A DNA stretch of 11,875 bases from Lachnoclostridium sp. UBA7482 (GTDB taxonomy: Bacteria > Bacillota > Clostridia > Lachnospirales > Lachnospiraceae), in the NCBI GenBank assembly GCA_002479645.1, contig DLOO01000065.1, positions 1 to 11,875 of the forward strand, read 5' to 3'. The first letter of the stretch is position 1. Each line of letters begins with the position of its first letter. The notes beneath the pieces were generated by a model that saw nothing but the letters and a program-made list of their open reading frames with translations, did no database searches and was not told where the DNA came from. A program made the translations under genes and the position numbers. Shown in pieces: positions 1 through 5,936 of this stretch.

Positions 1-719
1 GCAGGGTCACACCGATGGGTGAAATGCCGGTTTTGTCTGGGATGCTGTTTTGCGCCGACTGCGGTGCTAAACTGTACCAAGTCCGTGGCCGTGGATGGGA
101 ACACAGCAAGGAATACTTCGTATGTGCCACCTACCGCAAAATCAAGGGTGGATGCAGTTCCCACCAGATCCGCAATGTGGTCATCGAGGAGGCGCTGCTT
201 GACGATATCCGCAGGGTCACCGCCTTTGCCAAAGACCACGAAGCTGAATTTCTGGAGATGGTCACGAAAAAGACTAAGGTGGCTCTGGACAGGAGCCTGC
301 GGGATAACAAGCGTGAACTGGAACAGGCCACACAGCGCATCCGTAAACTGGACGAAATCATCCAACGGCTCTATGAGGATAACCTTGAGGGTAAAATCAG
401 CGATGAGCGTTTTGCCAAGATGACCGCCAACTACGAAGCGGAGCAACACACCCTTGAGCAGAGAGTGACTGAACTGCGGGCATCCATTTCTGCGGAAAAG
501 GAAACGGCGCTCAACGCAGACCATTTCCTCACCTTGGTACGCAAGTACACCGAAATCCCAGAACTGACAGCGGAAATCATCCGAGAGTTCGTGGAGAAGG
601 TGTATGTCTACAAGGCTGAAAAGGTCGATGGCCACCGGGTTCAGCGCATCAAAATCATATACAACTGCATCGGTGAGTTCACTTTGCCGGATGCAGCTAA
701 AGACGAAAAAACGGCATAG
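1..719 (+). CDS. Large serine recombinase, C-terminal part (partial at the left edge)
   Basis: This is the C-terminal part of a large serine recombinase, the enzyme family that integrates and excises conjugative or mobilizable elements through a 5'-phosphoserine intermediate. The frame is open to the window edge (codons from base 3), so the catalytic N-terminal domain lies outside. Counting from the ATG at 15, a recombinase zinc beta-ribbon is visible: Cys13/Cys16 (CADCG) and Cys37/Cys47. A long charged coiled-coil segment follows at about residues 80-165. The tail (about 165-234, with REFVEKVYVYKAEK and RIKIIYNCIG) matches the DUF4368-type C-terminus I know from such recombinases in gut Clostridia. 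The ATG at 15 is not the real start; it lies inside the domain. The gene probably sits at the end of its element, since chromosomal-type genes begin right after it. The family call is firm; the type of element is inference. Confidence 0.9.
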   Translation, partial: RVTPMGEMPVLSGMLFCADCGAKLYQVRGRGWEHSKEYFVCATYRKIKGGCSSHQIRNVVIEEALLDDIRRVTAFAKDHEAEFLEMVTKKTKVALDRSLRDNKRELEQATQRIRKLDEIIQRLYEDNLEGKISDERFAKMTANYEAEQHTLEQRVTELRASISAEKETALNADHFLTLVRKYTEIPELTAEIIREFVEKVYVYKAEKVDGHRVQRIKIIYNCIGEFTLPDAAKDEKTA

Positions 720-749
720 CCGCTATAAAAACGACTATGCCGAATTTTT
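712..749 (+). terminator. Intrinsic terminator of the recombinase gene
   Basis: Arms CGGCATAG (712-719) and CTATGCCG (735-742) form a perfect 8-bp inverted repeat with a 15-nt loop, followed by TTTTT at 745-749. The left arm contains the TAG stop codon of the recombinase. The structure fits a Rho-independent terminator, although the loop is long. Confidence 0.6.
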
Positions 750-772
750 CAAGGATTATAAATCCCTAATAC

Positions 773-798
773 CACCCACTAAAAGGGTGCGGCTTTTT
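773..798 (+). terminator. Second, weaker hairpin with a T-run
   Basis: CACCC (773-777) can pair with GGGTG (785-789), and CGGC plus TTTTT (794-798) follows. The 5-bp stem is short, so this is a weaker plus-strand terminator candidate, backing up the one at 712-749. It lies between the recombinase and the convergent hydrolase gene, within the stretch where the mobile element must end. Confidence 0.35.
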
Positions 799-802
799 AT
801 AT

Positions 803-820
803 TGCAAAATTCATTTTGCA
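803..820. repeat. Perfect 8-bp inverted repeat in the convergent gap
   Basis: TGCAAAAT (803-810) and ATTTTGCA (813-820) are perfect inverted copies separated by TC. The site lies 13 bases beyond the stop codon of the minus-strand hydrolase gene. It could end that transcript, although no clean T-run follows on the minus strand. It could also belong to the attachment site of the mobile element. The sequence alone does not decide. Confidence 0.4.
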
Positions 821-833
821 GAAAATGTACAAA

Positions 834-1682
834 TCAGTATAATTCCTTTGTATTCAAAACAACCGTGCCTTTTCTTGTGATATGTACTTTGACACGCGGA
901 TTGACGGTCTTGAGGTTAAAGAGAACGTCACTGGAGTTGGTAATATAATCCTCCGTATTGGTAATAACAGCAATGCGCGGACGATAGATGGCCAGTGTTT
1001 CGTGGATACCGGTATTGACCGTACCATGATGCGGAACCTTGTAAATATCGATGTCGGTACTAATCTGCTTTGCAATTCGATTGCCGGCATAGTTTACCGC
1101 CGGATGACTTGCGGGATAATCCAGAAGGTCGCCGCACAGAAGAATCTTTACATGATCGACAACCATATAAACGACCAGACTGTTCAGGTTTTCGGTTAAG
1201 AACATCTTGTGATAGGTATCCGGATAATTGTCATCCTCATACACGCGGCGAATCACATTTTCATTGTTGTAAAGCTTAAGCGAGGCAGCGCCAAAAGGAA
1301 TTGAGGAAATGGTCTCTACATGAACCAGGGTGCTTTTTTCCGCAATCAGTTTGCAGTAGTCGTTATATTTTTGCATCTCAGCAGCACGGTACGCATCGTC
1401 CGCGGGCGTTCCGTAAGAGGTTGTGCTGTCCAGACCGCTGTATTCCTTGAGGTATACGGTGTCAACCGGAAAGTTGGATACCAGCATAGGAAGAGAACCG
1501 TAGTGATCCCGATGAAAATGCGTTATCAAAATAAAATCCAGCTTTTTCGCACCCAGCTTATGCAAATAGTCCAGGATTTGCTGATATTGTCCGTCAAACC
1601 CGGTGTCGATTAGGGCGAAATGCTTGTTGTCCTGAAGTAAAATAATGTCACTCCATTCCGTTTCTAAAAAATGAAGCTTCAT
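834..1682 (-). CDS. ComEC-like metallo-beta-lactamase-fold hydrolase
   Basis: A 282-residue MBL-fold protein. Visible motifs are IDTG (25-28), the metal-binding signature H55-x-H57-x-D59-H60 (THFHRDHYG), the later metal ligand region CGDLLD (D185), and VPHHG (H218-H219). The order and the PHHG motif match the soluble ComEC/Rec2-like MBL group, whose members hydrolyse phosphodiester or related bonds. The substrate cannot be read from the sequence. No signal peptide or membrane segment is evident, so it should be cytoplasmic. The start is well supported: AAGGAGGT at 1692-1699 lies 9 bases upstream and overlaps the stop codon of the upstream membrane-protein gene. This implies co-transcription and probably coupled translation. 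The C-terminus looks complete, so the adjacent mobile element did not interrupt it. Confidence 0.88.
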   Translation of the reverse strand: MKLHFLETEWSDIILLQDNKHFALIDTGFDGQYQQILDYLHKLGAKKLDFILITHFHRDHYGSLPMLVSNFPVDTVYLKEYSGLDSTTSYGTPADDAYRAAEMQKYNDYCKLIAEKSTLVHVETISSIPFGAASLKLYNNENVIRRVYEDDNYPDTYHKMFLTENLNSLVVYMVVDHVKILLCGDLLDYPASHPAVNYAGNRIAKQISTDIDIYKVPHHGTVNTGIHETLAIYRPRIAVITNTEDYITNSSDVLFNLKTVNPRVKVHITRKGTVVLNTKELY

Positions 1683-1697
1683 AATCTTCTGACCTCC

Positions 1698-2384
1698 TTA
1701 AACTGTTTTGTGATTTTCGGTAATAAAGCGTTCGAGTTTCTTCTGCATCCAGGCAATGACCGGACCGAGGAAAAATGCAACGGCAAAGGTTACGATGCCG
1801 ACAACACTGCCAAGCAGGAAACCGCCGAGAAGGAAGGATGTATCCCAGAGAATACGAATCACTCGGAAGGACGGACGCTTAGTGCTCTTGATTCGGTCGG
1901 AGAGGATGAACGGCACGCCGTCATACGGAGACATGCCGAGGTCTGCCGTCATGTATGCGGCTGCACCAAACAAAAACACGAGCAGAACCGGCAGAAGCAG
2001 ACCGTAGCGCACCGCGGCGCTCTCAAAGAAATCGGCAGGCAGGAAGCGGTCATAAAGCATGGTATAAAAATCCGATAAATAACCGATTCCAAACATATTG
2101 CCGATGGTGCCGAATCCGATCTTGCCGCGGTCGCAGATGCAGACAATGGCAAAGGTTATCAGGTGGCAGAGCACCTGGGCGGTTCCAAAGGAAAGCGGTA
2201 CATAGCGAATGACGCCCTGTGTAAAGCAGGTGCACGGGTCGGTGCCCAGTTTGATTTTCAGCAGTAAAGATACGCCCAGCGCCTGAATCAGAATGCCCGA
2301 AATCATCAGCAGCATACGATTTTTGAACTTCGGCGGTCTGGCAAACGGTGGGGAGGGCGTTTTCACGGTTCCCGGGATAATCAT
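1698..2384 (-). CDS. YczE/YyaS/YitT-family integral membrane protein
   Basis: A 228-residue polytopic membrane protein with hydrophobic segments near residues 24-44, 64-84, 92-110, 126-148 and 175-213. Two related motifs, GTDPCTCF (47-54) and GMSPYDG (150-156), each follow a membrane helix. They are the internal repeat typical of the YczE/YyaS/YitT family (small glycine-rich membrane proteins of unsettled function; Bacillus YczE affects surfactin production). Residues 1-23 are a proline-rich cytoplasmic-type lead. The ATG at 2384 is supported by AAGGAAA at 2391-2397, 6 bases upstream. It is the first gene of an operon with the MBL-fold hydrolase, whose ribosome binding site lies over this gene's stop codon. 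A sigma-A-like promoter and a palindromic site lie just upstream. Family call good; transport substrate unknown. Confidence 0.85.
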   Translation of the reverse strand: MIIPGTVKTPSPPFARPPKFKNRMLLMISGILIQALGVSLLLKIKLGTDPCTCFTQGVIRYVPLSFGTAQVLCHLITFAIVCICDRGKIGFGTIGNMFGIGYLSDFYTMLYDRFLPADFFESAAVRYGLLLPVLLVFLFGAAAYMTADLGMSPYDGVPFILSDRIKSTKRPSFRVIRILWDTSFLLGGFLLGSVVGIVTFAVAFFLGPVIAWMQKKLERFITENHKTV

Positions 2385-2411
2385 AATTCATTTCCTTATT
2401 CGATAAAAATA

Positions 2412-2441
2412 TATGTAAATTCGTATACAAATTCATACATA
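2412..2441. promoter_or_regulatory. Operator-like near-palindrome centred on GTATAC
   Basis: TATGTA (2412-2417) and TACATA (2436-2441) flank a core in which AATT-pyrimidine-GTATAC-purine-AATT is nearly symmetric about GTATAC (2423-2428). The site covers the predicted transcription start of the YczE-like operon. TTGTATACAA-like cores are common operators of GntR-family repressors, so a one-component repressor is a reasonable guess. No regulator gene is in the window. Confidence 0.45.
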
Positions 2442-2445
2442 TCCA

Positions 2446-2474
2446 ATCATAGCAGATTATGACGAATTAGTAAA
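2446..2474 (-). promoter_or_regulatory. Sigma-A-like promoter of the YczE-MBL operon
   Basis: On the minus strand a -35 box TTTACT (2469-2474) lies 17 bases from a -10 box TATGAT (2446-2451). TG sits one base upstream of the -10 box (extended -10, TGCTATGAT). Transcription would start near 2439, giving a leader of about 55 bases. The -35 box is a 4/6 match and the -10 box 5/6. Confidence 0.5.
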
Positions 2475-2487
2475 GAAGCTGCAAGCA

Positions 2488-2519
2488 GAAATAACAAAGA
2501 AATAACAAAGAAATAACAG
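2488..2519. repeat. 11-bp tandem repeat, about three copies
   Basis: The unit GAAATAACAAA is repeated with period 11 (starts at 2488, 2499 and 2510), two full copies and one 9-base partial copy. It lies just upstream of the -35 box of the YczE-MBL operon. The period is close to one DNA helical turn. Confidence 0.8.
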
Positions 2520-2587
2520 GGAATAATGCATTTACCGCGGATTATTTTTATTTCATTGGAAAATGGAAAGGAATTTCTTATGAAATG

Positions 2588-2616
2588 AAAAAAACGATTC
2601 CGTCCGGAATCGTTTT
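2588..2616 (-). terminator. Intrinsic terminator of the tRNA-Glu gene
   Basis: A perfect 12-bp inverted repeat (2591-2602 against 2605-2616, arms AAAACGATTCCG and CGGAATCGTTTT) follows the tRNA 3' end on the minus strand. It runs into a tract of seven T residues (plus-strand A at 2588-2594). It is a textbook Rho-independent terminator. The symmetric A/T flanks could also let it act on the plus strand, but no plus-strand gene ends here. Confidence 0.85.
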
Positions 2617-2621
2617 CGTAG

Positions 2622-2693
2622 CAGCTTGTAGGGGAATCGAACCCCTGTTTTCGCCGTGAGAGGGCGACGTCTTAACCGCTTGACCAACAAGCC
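2622..2693 (-). tRNA. tRNA-Glu (anticodon CTC)
   Basis: The minus strand folds as a 72-nt tRNA. The acceptor stem is GGCTTGT/ACAAGCT with a G-U first pair and G discriminator. The D-arm sequence GTCAAGCGGTTAAGAC is typical of bacterial tRNA-Glu. The anticodon stem is TCGCC/GGCGA with loop CTCTCAC, giving anticodon CTC (plus-strand 2658-2660). The T-arm is AGGGG-TTCGATT-CCCCT. The 3' CCA is not encoded, so it must be added by the CCA-adding enzyme. The CTC isoacceptor reads GAG and is normally accompanied elsewhere by a TTC isoacceptor. The gene stands alone with its own promoter and terminator. Confidence 0.93.
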
Positions 2694-2713
2694 ATATCTC
2701 AACTGCGAGGATT

Positions 2714-2742
2714 ATAATAACATATCAAAAAGAAAAATGCAA
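2714..2742 (-). promoter_or_regulatory. Promoter of the tRNA-Glu gene
   Basis: On the minus strand TTGCAT (2737-2742) and TATTAT (2714-2719) are separated by 17 bases. A perfect TATAAT overlaps at 2711-2716 but would need a 20-base spacer. Transcription would start about 10-15 bases ahead of the tRNA 5' end. Confidence 0.55.
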
Positions 2743-2803
2743 CCCCTTTTTCGGATTTTTTTGAAAAACTTGTCGTTTTGAAAAAAACTTGTTCGATGTT
2801 TCG

Positions 2804-2832
2804 TTGACAACAGCGGAAAGGGTAATTATAAT
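2804..2832 (+). promoter_or_regulatory. Consensus sigma-A promoter of alaS
   Basis: A perfect TTGACA (2804-2809) and a perfect TATAAT (2827-2832) with a 17-base spacer. The start of transcription should be near 2838-2840, giving a leader of only about 50 bases. A/T-rich tracts upstream (2753-2788) may act as an UP element. A strong constitutive promoter is expected. Confidence 0.85.
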
Positions 2833-2852
2833 AAAGACTGATTGTATATTTC

Positions 2853-2871
2853 CGGGGGGAATCATGCCCCG
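2853..2871 (+). promoter_or_regulatory. Leader hairpin ahead of the alaS ribosome binding site
   Basis: CGGGG (2853-2857) and CCCCG (2867-2871) can pair around a 9-base loop, just before the alaS ribosome binding site AAGGTGAGG (2875-2883, 7 bases from the ATG). The loop holds the ATG of a possible five-codon leader ORF (2864-2881). The leader is far too short for a T-box riboswitch. A regulatory role is conjecture. Confidence 0.35.
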
Positions 2872-2890
2872 AAGAAGGTGAGGATAATCC

Positions 2891-5566
2891 ATGAAAGCAT
2901 ATGGAGTAAATGAATTAAGAAGAATGTATCTCGAGTTCTTTGAAAGCAAAGAGCATTTGAAGATGAACAGTTTTTCGCTTGTTCCGAAGAATGACAAGAG
3001 TCTTCTTTTGATTAACGCAGGTATGGCGCCTTTGAAGCCCTACTTTACCGGCCTTGAGGTTCCTCCGAGAAAGCGGGTAACAACCTGTCAGAAGTGTGTA
3101 AGAACAGGTGATATCGATAATGTAGGTAAGACTGCTAGACATCTTACCTTTTTTGAAATGCTTGGTAATTTCTCTTTCGGCGATTACTTTAAGCATGAAG
3201 CAATTGCATGGAGCTGGGAGTTTTTGACCGAAGTGATCGGAATGGACAAGGATCGTCTGTATCCGTCCATTTACGGCGAGGATGAAGAGGCATTTGAAAT
3301 CTGGAATAAGGAAATCGGTGTTGCACCCGAGCGCATTACCAGATTTTACCGTGACCCGGTTACCGGTGAGTGCGACAACTTCTGGGAGCATGGCGCAGGT
3401 CCGTGCGGCCCCTGTTCCGAGATTTATTATGACCGCGGAATTAAGTACGGCTGCGGTAAGCCGGATTGTAAGGTGGGCTGCGACTGCGACCGTTTCATGG
3501 AAGTATGGAACAACGTATTTACCCAGTTTGACGGCGACGGAAAGGGCGGTTATACCGAGCTTGCCAATAAGAACATCGATACCGGTATGGGACTTGAGAG
3601 ACTTGCGGTTGTTGTTCAGGATGTGGATTCCGTATTTGATATTGATACCATGCGTGCGATTCGTGACAAGATTTGTTCCCTTGCAGGCGCAACCTATCAG
3701 GCAGAGGAAGCAAAGGATGTATCCATCCGTTTGATTACCGACCACATTCGTTCCTCGACATTCCTGATTTCCGACGGCGTTATGCCTTCAAACGAAGGAA
3801 GAGGTTATGTACTTCGCCGAATCATTCGTCGTGCCGCAAGACACGGAAGAAAGCTTGGTATCGGCGATTTGTTCATGGCTGAGCTTGCCAAGACCGTAAT
3901 CAACGAGTCTAAGGACGGCTATCCGGAGCTTGAGGAGAAGAAGGAATTTATCCTTACTGTTCTGACGAAGGAAGAGGAAGCATTTAACAAGACCATCGAT
4001 CAGGGACTTACGATTCTGGCGTCCATGGAAGAGGAGATGAAGACAGGCGGCAAGACCATGCTTGACGGCGCCGATGCATTTAAGCTTTATGATACGTACG
4101 GTTTTCCGATTGACCTTACGGAAGAGATTCTTACCGAGAAGGGGTACACCGTTGATAAGGATGGATTTGATAAGGCGATGAAGGTGCAGAAGGATACCGC
4201 CAGAAAAGCCCGTAAGGTTACGACCTATATGGGTGCGGATGCTTCTGTATTTGATGCGTATACCACGCCTACCGTATTTACCGGTTATGATACGCTGGTT
4301 GACGAGGCTGCAATCTCCGTGATTTCCGAAGACGAAGAGATTGACGGCAAGATCGCATCCGAGCTTGTTGCGTTCCTCGGCGAGGGCAGGAACGGAACGA
4401 TTATTGCGGACAGGACTCCGTTCTACGCTACCATGGGCGGGCAGGAATCCGATCAGGGCAGTATCGTTACGGAAGACGGTGAGTTTGTCGTTGAGAACGT
4501 TGAAAAACTGGTCGGTAATAAGTATGCGCATCATGGTATTGTGAAGAACGGTATTATGAAACTTGGCTCCAAGGCAACCTTCCGGGTGGATGCGCAGCAG
4601 CGCAAGGCAACCTGCAAGAACCACAGCGCAACCCATCTGCTTCAGAAGGCATTGAGAGATATTCTCGGTACGCATGTTGAGCAGCAGGGCTCTTTCCAGG
4701 ATGGCGAGCGTACCCGTTTCGACTTCAGCCACTTCAAGGCAATGACGGCGGAAGAGCTGCAGCAGGTTGAGGATATTGTAAATGCTAAGATTGCCGAGGC
4801 GCTTCCGGTAGTTACCGATGTTATGAGCATGGAAGACGCCAAGAAGAGCGGCGCGATGGCACTCTTTGACGATAAGTACGGTGATTCCGTACGCGTAGTT
4901 TCCATGGGGGATTTCTCCAAGGAACTCTGCGGCGGTACGCATGTTAAGAATACCCGGGATATTCAGTCCTTCAAGATTCTTTCCGAGAGCGGTGTCGCAG
5001 CCGGCGTCAGAAGAATTGAAGCGATTACCGGTGCAAATGTAACCGCATACTACAAAGAAGCGGAGGCAAAGCTTGTAAATGCGGCTAAGGCTGCGAAGTG
5101 CGGCACCGATGCGCTTGCCGCAAAGATTCAGGCAATGCAGGACGAGATGAAGGCGCTCAATTCCGAAATTGAGAAGTTAAAGGCTAAGCTTGCAAATAAC
5201 TCCGTCGGCGATATTATGAACGATGTTCGTGAAGTGAACGGAATTCAGGTACTTGCAGCAAAGCTTGCAGATGTTGATATGAACGGTCTTCGTAATCTCG
5301 GCGACCGGATGAAGGAGAAGCTTGGTGAGAGCGTGATCCTCCTTGCATCTGCACTGGATGGTAAGGTAAATCTTGTTGCAATGGCAACAGACGGTGCGAT
5401 GGCGAGAGGCGCTCATGCAGGCAACCTGATTAAGGCCGTGGCGGTACTTGTCGGCGGCGGCGGCGGCGGTCGTCCCAACATGGCTCAGGCGGGAGGTAAG
5501 AACCCTGCCGGTATCGACGCCGCAATTGCAAAGGCTTACGAGACAGCTGCAGAGCAGTTGGCATAA
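2891..5566 (+). CDS. alaS: Alanine--tRNA ligase
   Basis: Full-length alanyl-tRNA synthetase, 891 residues (usual length about 875-880), a cytoplasmic enzyme that charges tRNA-Ala with alanine and clears mischarged Ser/Gly. The class II catalytic core is at the N-terminus, with NAGMAPLKPYFTG, then GAGPCGPCSEIYYD, then motif 3 in DTGMGLERLA (from D230). Next come the tRNA-recognition domain and the editing domain with metal ligands in HSATH (578-582) and CGGTH (C680, H684). A short coiled coil lies near 715-755. The C-Ala domain carries the glycine run GGGGGGRPNMAQAGG (from G855). The ATG at 2891 follows the ribosome binding site AAGGTGAGG by 7 bases. The gene has its own promoter. I see no convincing intrinsic terminator after it, so some read-through into rpsU is possible. 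All catalytic and editing signatures appear intact. Confidence 0.98.
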   Translation: MKAYGVNELRRMYLEFFESKEHLKMNSFSLVPKNDKSLLLINAGMAPLKPYFTGLEVPPRKRVTTCQKCVRTGDIDNVGKTARHLTFFEMLGNFSFGDYFKHEAIAWSWEFLTEVIGMDKDRLYPSIYGEDEEAFEIWNKEIGVAPERITRFYRDPVTGECDNFWEHGAGPCGPCSEIYYDRGIKYGCGKPDCKVGCDCDRFMEVWNNVFTQFDGDGKGGYTELANKNIDTGMGLERLAVVVQDVDSVFDIDTMRAIRDKICSLAGATYQAEEAKDVSIRLITDHIRSSTFLISDGVMPSNEGRGYVLRRIIRRAARHGRKLGIGDLFMAELAKTVINESKDGYPELEEKKEFILTVLTKEEEAFNKTIDQGLTILASMEEEMKTGGKTMLDGADAFKLYDTYGFPIDLTEEILTEKGYTVDKDGFDKAMKVQKDTARKARKVTTYMGADASVFDAYTTPTVFTGYDTLVDEAAISVISEDEEIDGKIASELVAFLGEGRNGTIIADRTPFYATMGGQESDQGSIVTEDGEFVVENVEKLVGNKYAHHGIVKNGIMKLGSKATFRVDAQQRKATCKNHSATHLLQKALRDILGTHVEQQGSFQDGERTRFDFSHFKAMTAEELQQVEDIVNAKIAEALPVVTDVMSMEDAKKSGAMALFDDKYGDSVRVVSMGDFSKELCGGTHVKNTRDIQSFKILSESGVAAGVRRIEAITGANVTAYYKEAEAKLVNAAKAAKCGTDALAAKIQAMQDEMKALNSEIEKLKAKLANNSVGDIMNDVREVNGIQVLAAKLADVDMNGLRNLGDRMKEKLGESVILLASALDGKVNLVAMATDGAMARGAHAGNLIKAVAVLVGGGGGGRPNMAQAGGKNPAGIDAAIAKAYETAAEQLA

Positions 5567-5609
5567 ATATATTTCGGCAAAAAATTCACATAATTTGCTA
5601 AAAAAGTTG

Positions 5610-5637
5610 TTGACATCTATAAAAAATATGATAAAAT
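5610..5637 (+). promoter_or_regulatory. Sigma-A promoter of rpsU
   Basis: TTGACA (5610-5615) and TAAAAT (5632-5637) are separated by 16 bases, and TG at 5629-5630 makes an extended -10. Transcription should begin near 5644, leaving a leader of about 70 bases before the rpsU start. Confidence 0.75.
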
Positions 5638-5664
5638 TCTATACAGTGCAAAGAATACCCGTAA

Positions 5665-5691
5665 CAGTTGTATACGCACAATTCACAACTG
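5665..5691 (+). promoter_or_regulatory. Leader hairpin upstream of rpsU
   Basis: CAGTTGT (5665-5671) and ACAACTG (5685-5691) form a perfect 7-bp stem with a 13-base loop in the rpsU leader. The hairpin ends where the purine-rich tract GGAGGGAGGG (5691-5700) starts. It could influence access to that tract or mRNA stability; it has no T-run and is not a terminator. Confidence 0.4.
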
Positions 5692-5712
5692 GAGGGAGGG
5701 ACAGGTGAGAAT

Positions 5713-5889
5713 ATGTCAAATGTAATCGTAAAAGAAAATGAATCATTGGACAGCGCTCTTCGTCGTTTTAAGAGAAACTGCGCGAAGGCAGGTATCCAGC
5801 AGGAGATTCGTAAGAGAGAGCATTATGAGAAGCCCAGCGTAAGACGTAAGAAAAAGTCCGAAGCTGCTCGCAAGAGAAAGTATAAGTAA
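5713..5889 (+). CDS. rpsU: 30S ribosomal protein S21
   Basis: A 58-residue, very basic protein that begins [20 protein letters not shown] and ends in a lysine/arginine-rich tail ([15 protein letters not shown]). This is the typical sequence and length of bacterial ribosomal protein S21. S21 binds the small subunit near the anti-Shine-Dalgarno end of 16S rRNA and helps translation initiation. The ATG at 5713 is chosen because the family starts with this [14 protein letters not shown] sequence. AGGTGAG lies 3 bases upstream, a tight spacing, and the stronger GGAGGGAGGG tract lies 12 bases upstream. The reading frame stays open to an upstream TTG (5668), but those added residues do not look like S21. 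The gene is monocistronic, with its own promoter and a clear terminator. Confidence 0.97.
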   Translation: MSNVIVKENESLDSALRRFKRNCAKAGIQQEIRKREHYEKPSVRRKKKSEAARKRKYK

Positions 5890-5897
5890 AAAACGCG

Positions 5898-5929
5898 GGA
5901 AGGTGCAGAGCAATCTGAACCTTCCTTTT
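5898..5929 (+). terminator. Intrinsic terminator of rpsU, GNRA-capped
   Basis: GGAAGGT (5898-5904) pairs with ACCTTCC (5919-5925). Inside, CAGA (5906-5909) pairs with TCTG (5914-5917) around a GCAA tetraloop, leaving a single G/A mismatch between the two stems. TTTT follows at 5926-5929. It begins 8 bases after the rpsU stop codon. Confidence 0.85.
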
Positions 5930-5936
5930 GTTATAT

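Noticed and set aside
1..220. Repeated 10-mer GCAGGGTCAC at 1-10 and 211-220 as a possible attachment repeat
   Set aside because: Both copies are inside the recombinase coding sequence and there is no symmetry or context; chance similarity is the simplest reading.
2915..4942. Long minus-strand open frames opposite alaS (276 and 384 codons)
   Set aside because: They lie wholly antisense to an unmistakable alaS, carry no recognisable domain and have no ribosome binding site that stands out. They reflect the codon bias of the sense gene.
5453..5471. GGC trinucleotide run in alaS as a possible unstable repeat
   Set aside because: It encodes the conserved glycine run of the C-Ala domain (GGGGGGRP), which is normal for the family.
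5567..5609. Possible terminator between alaS and rpsU
   Set aside because: The only pairing (GCAAA with TTTGC around 5578-5598) is short and A/T-rich, has a bulge and is followed by A residues instead of T.
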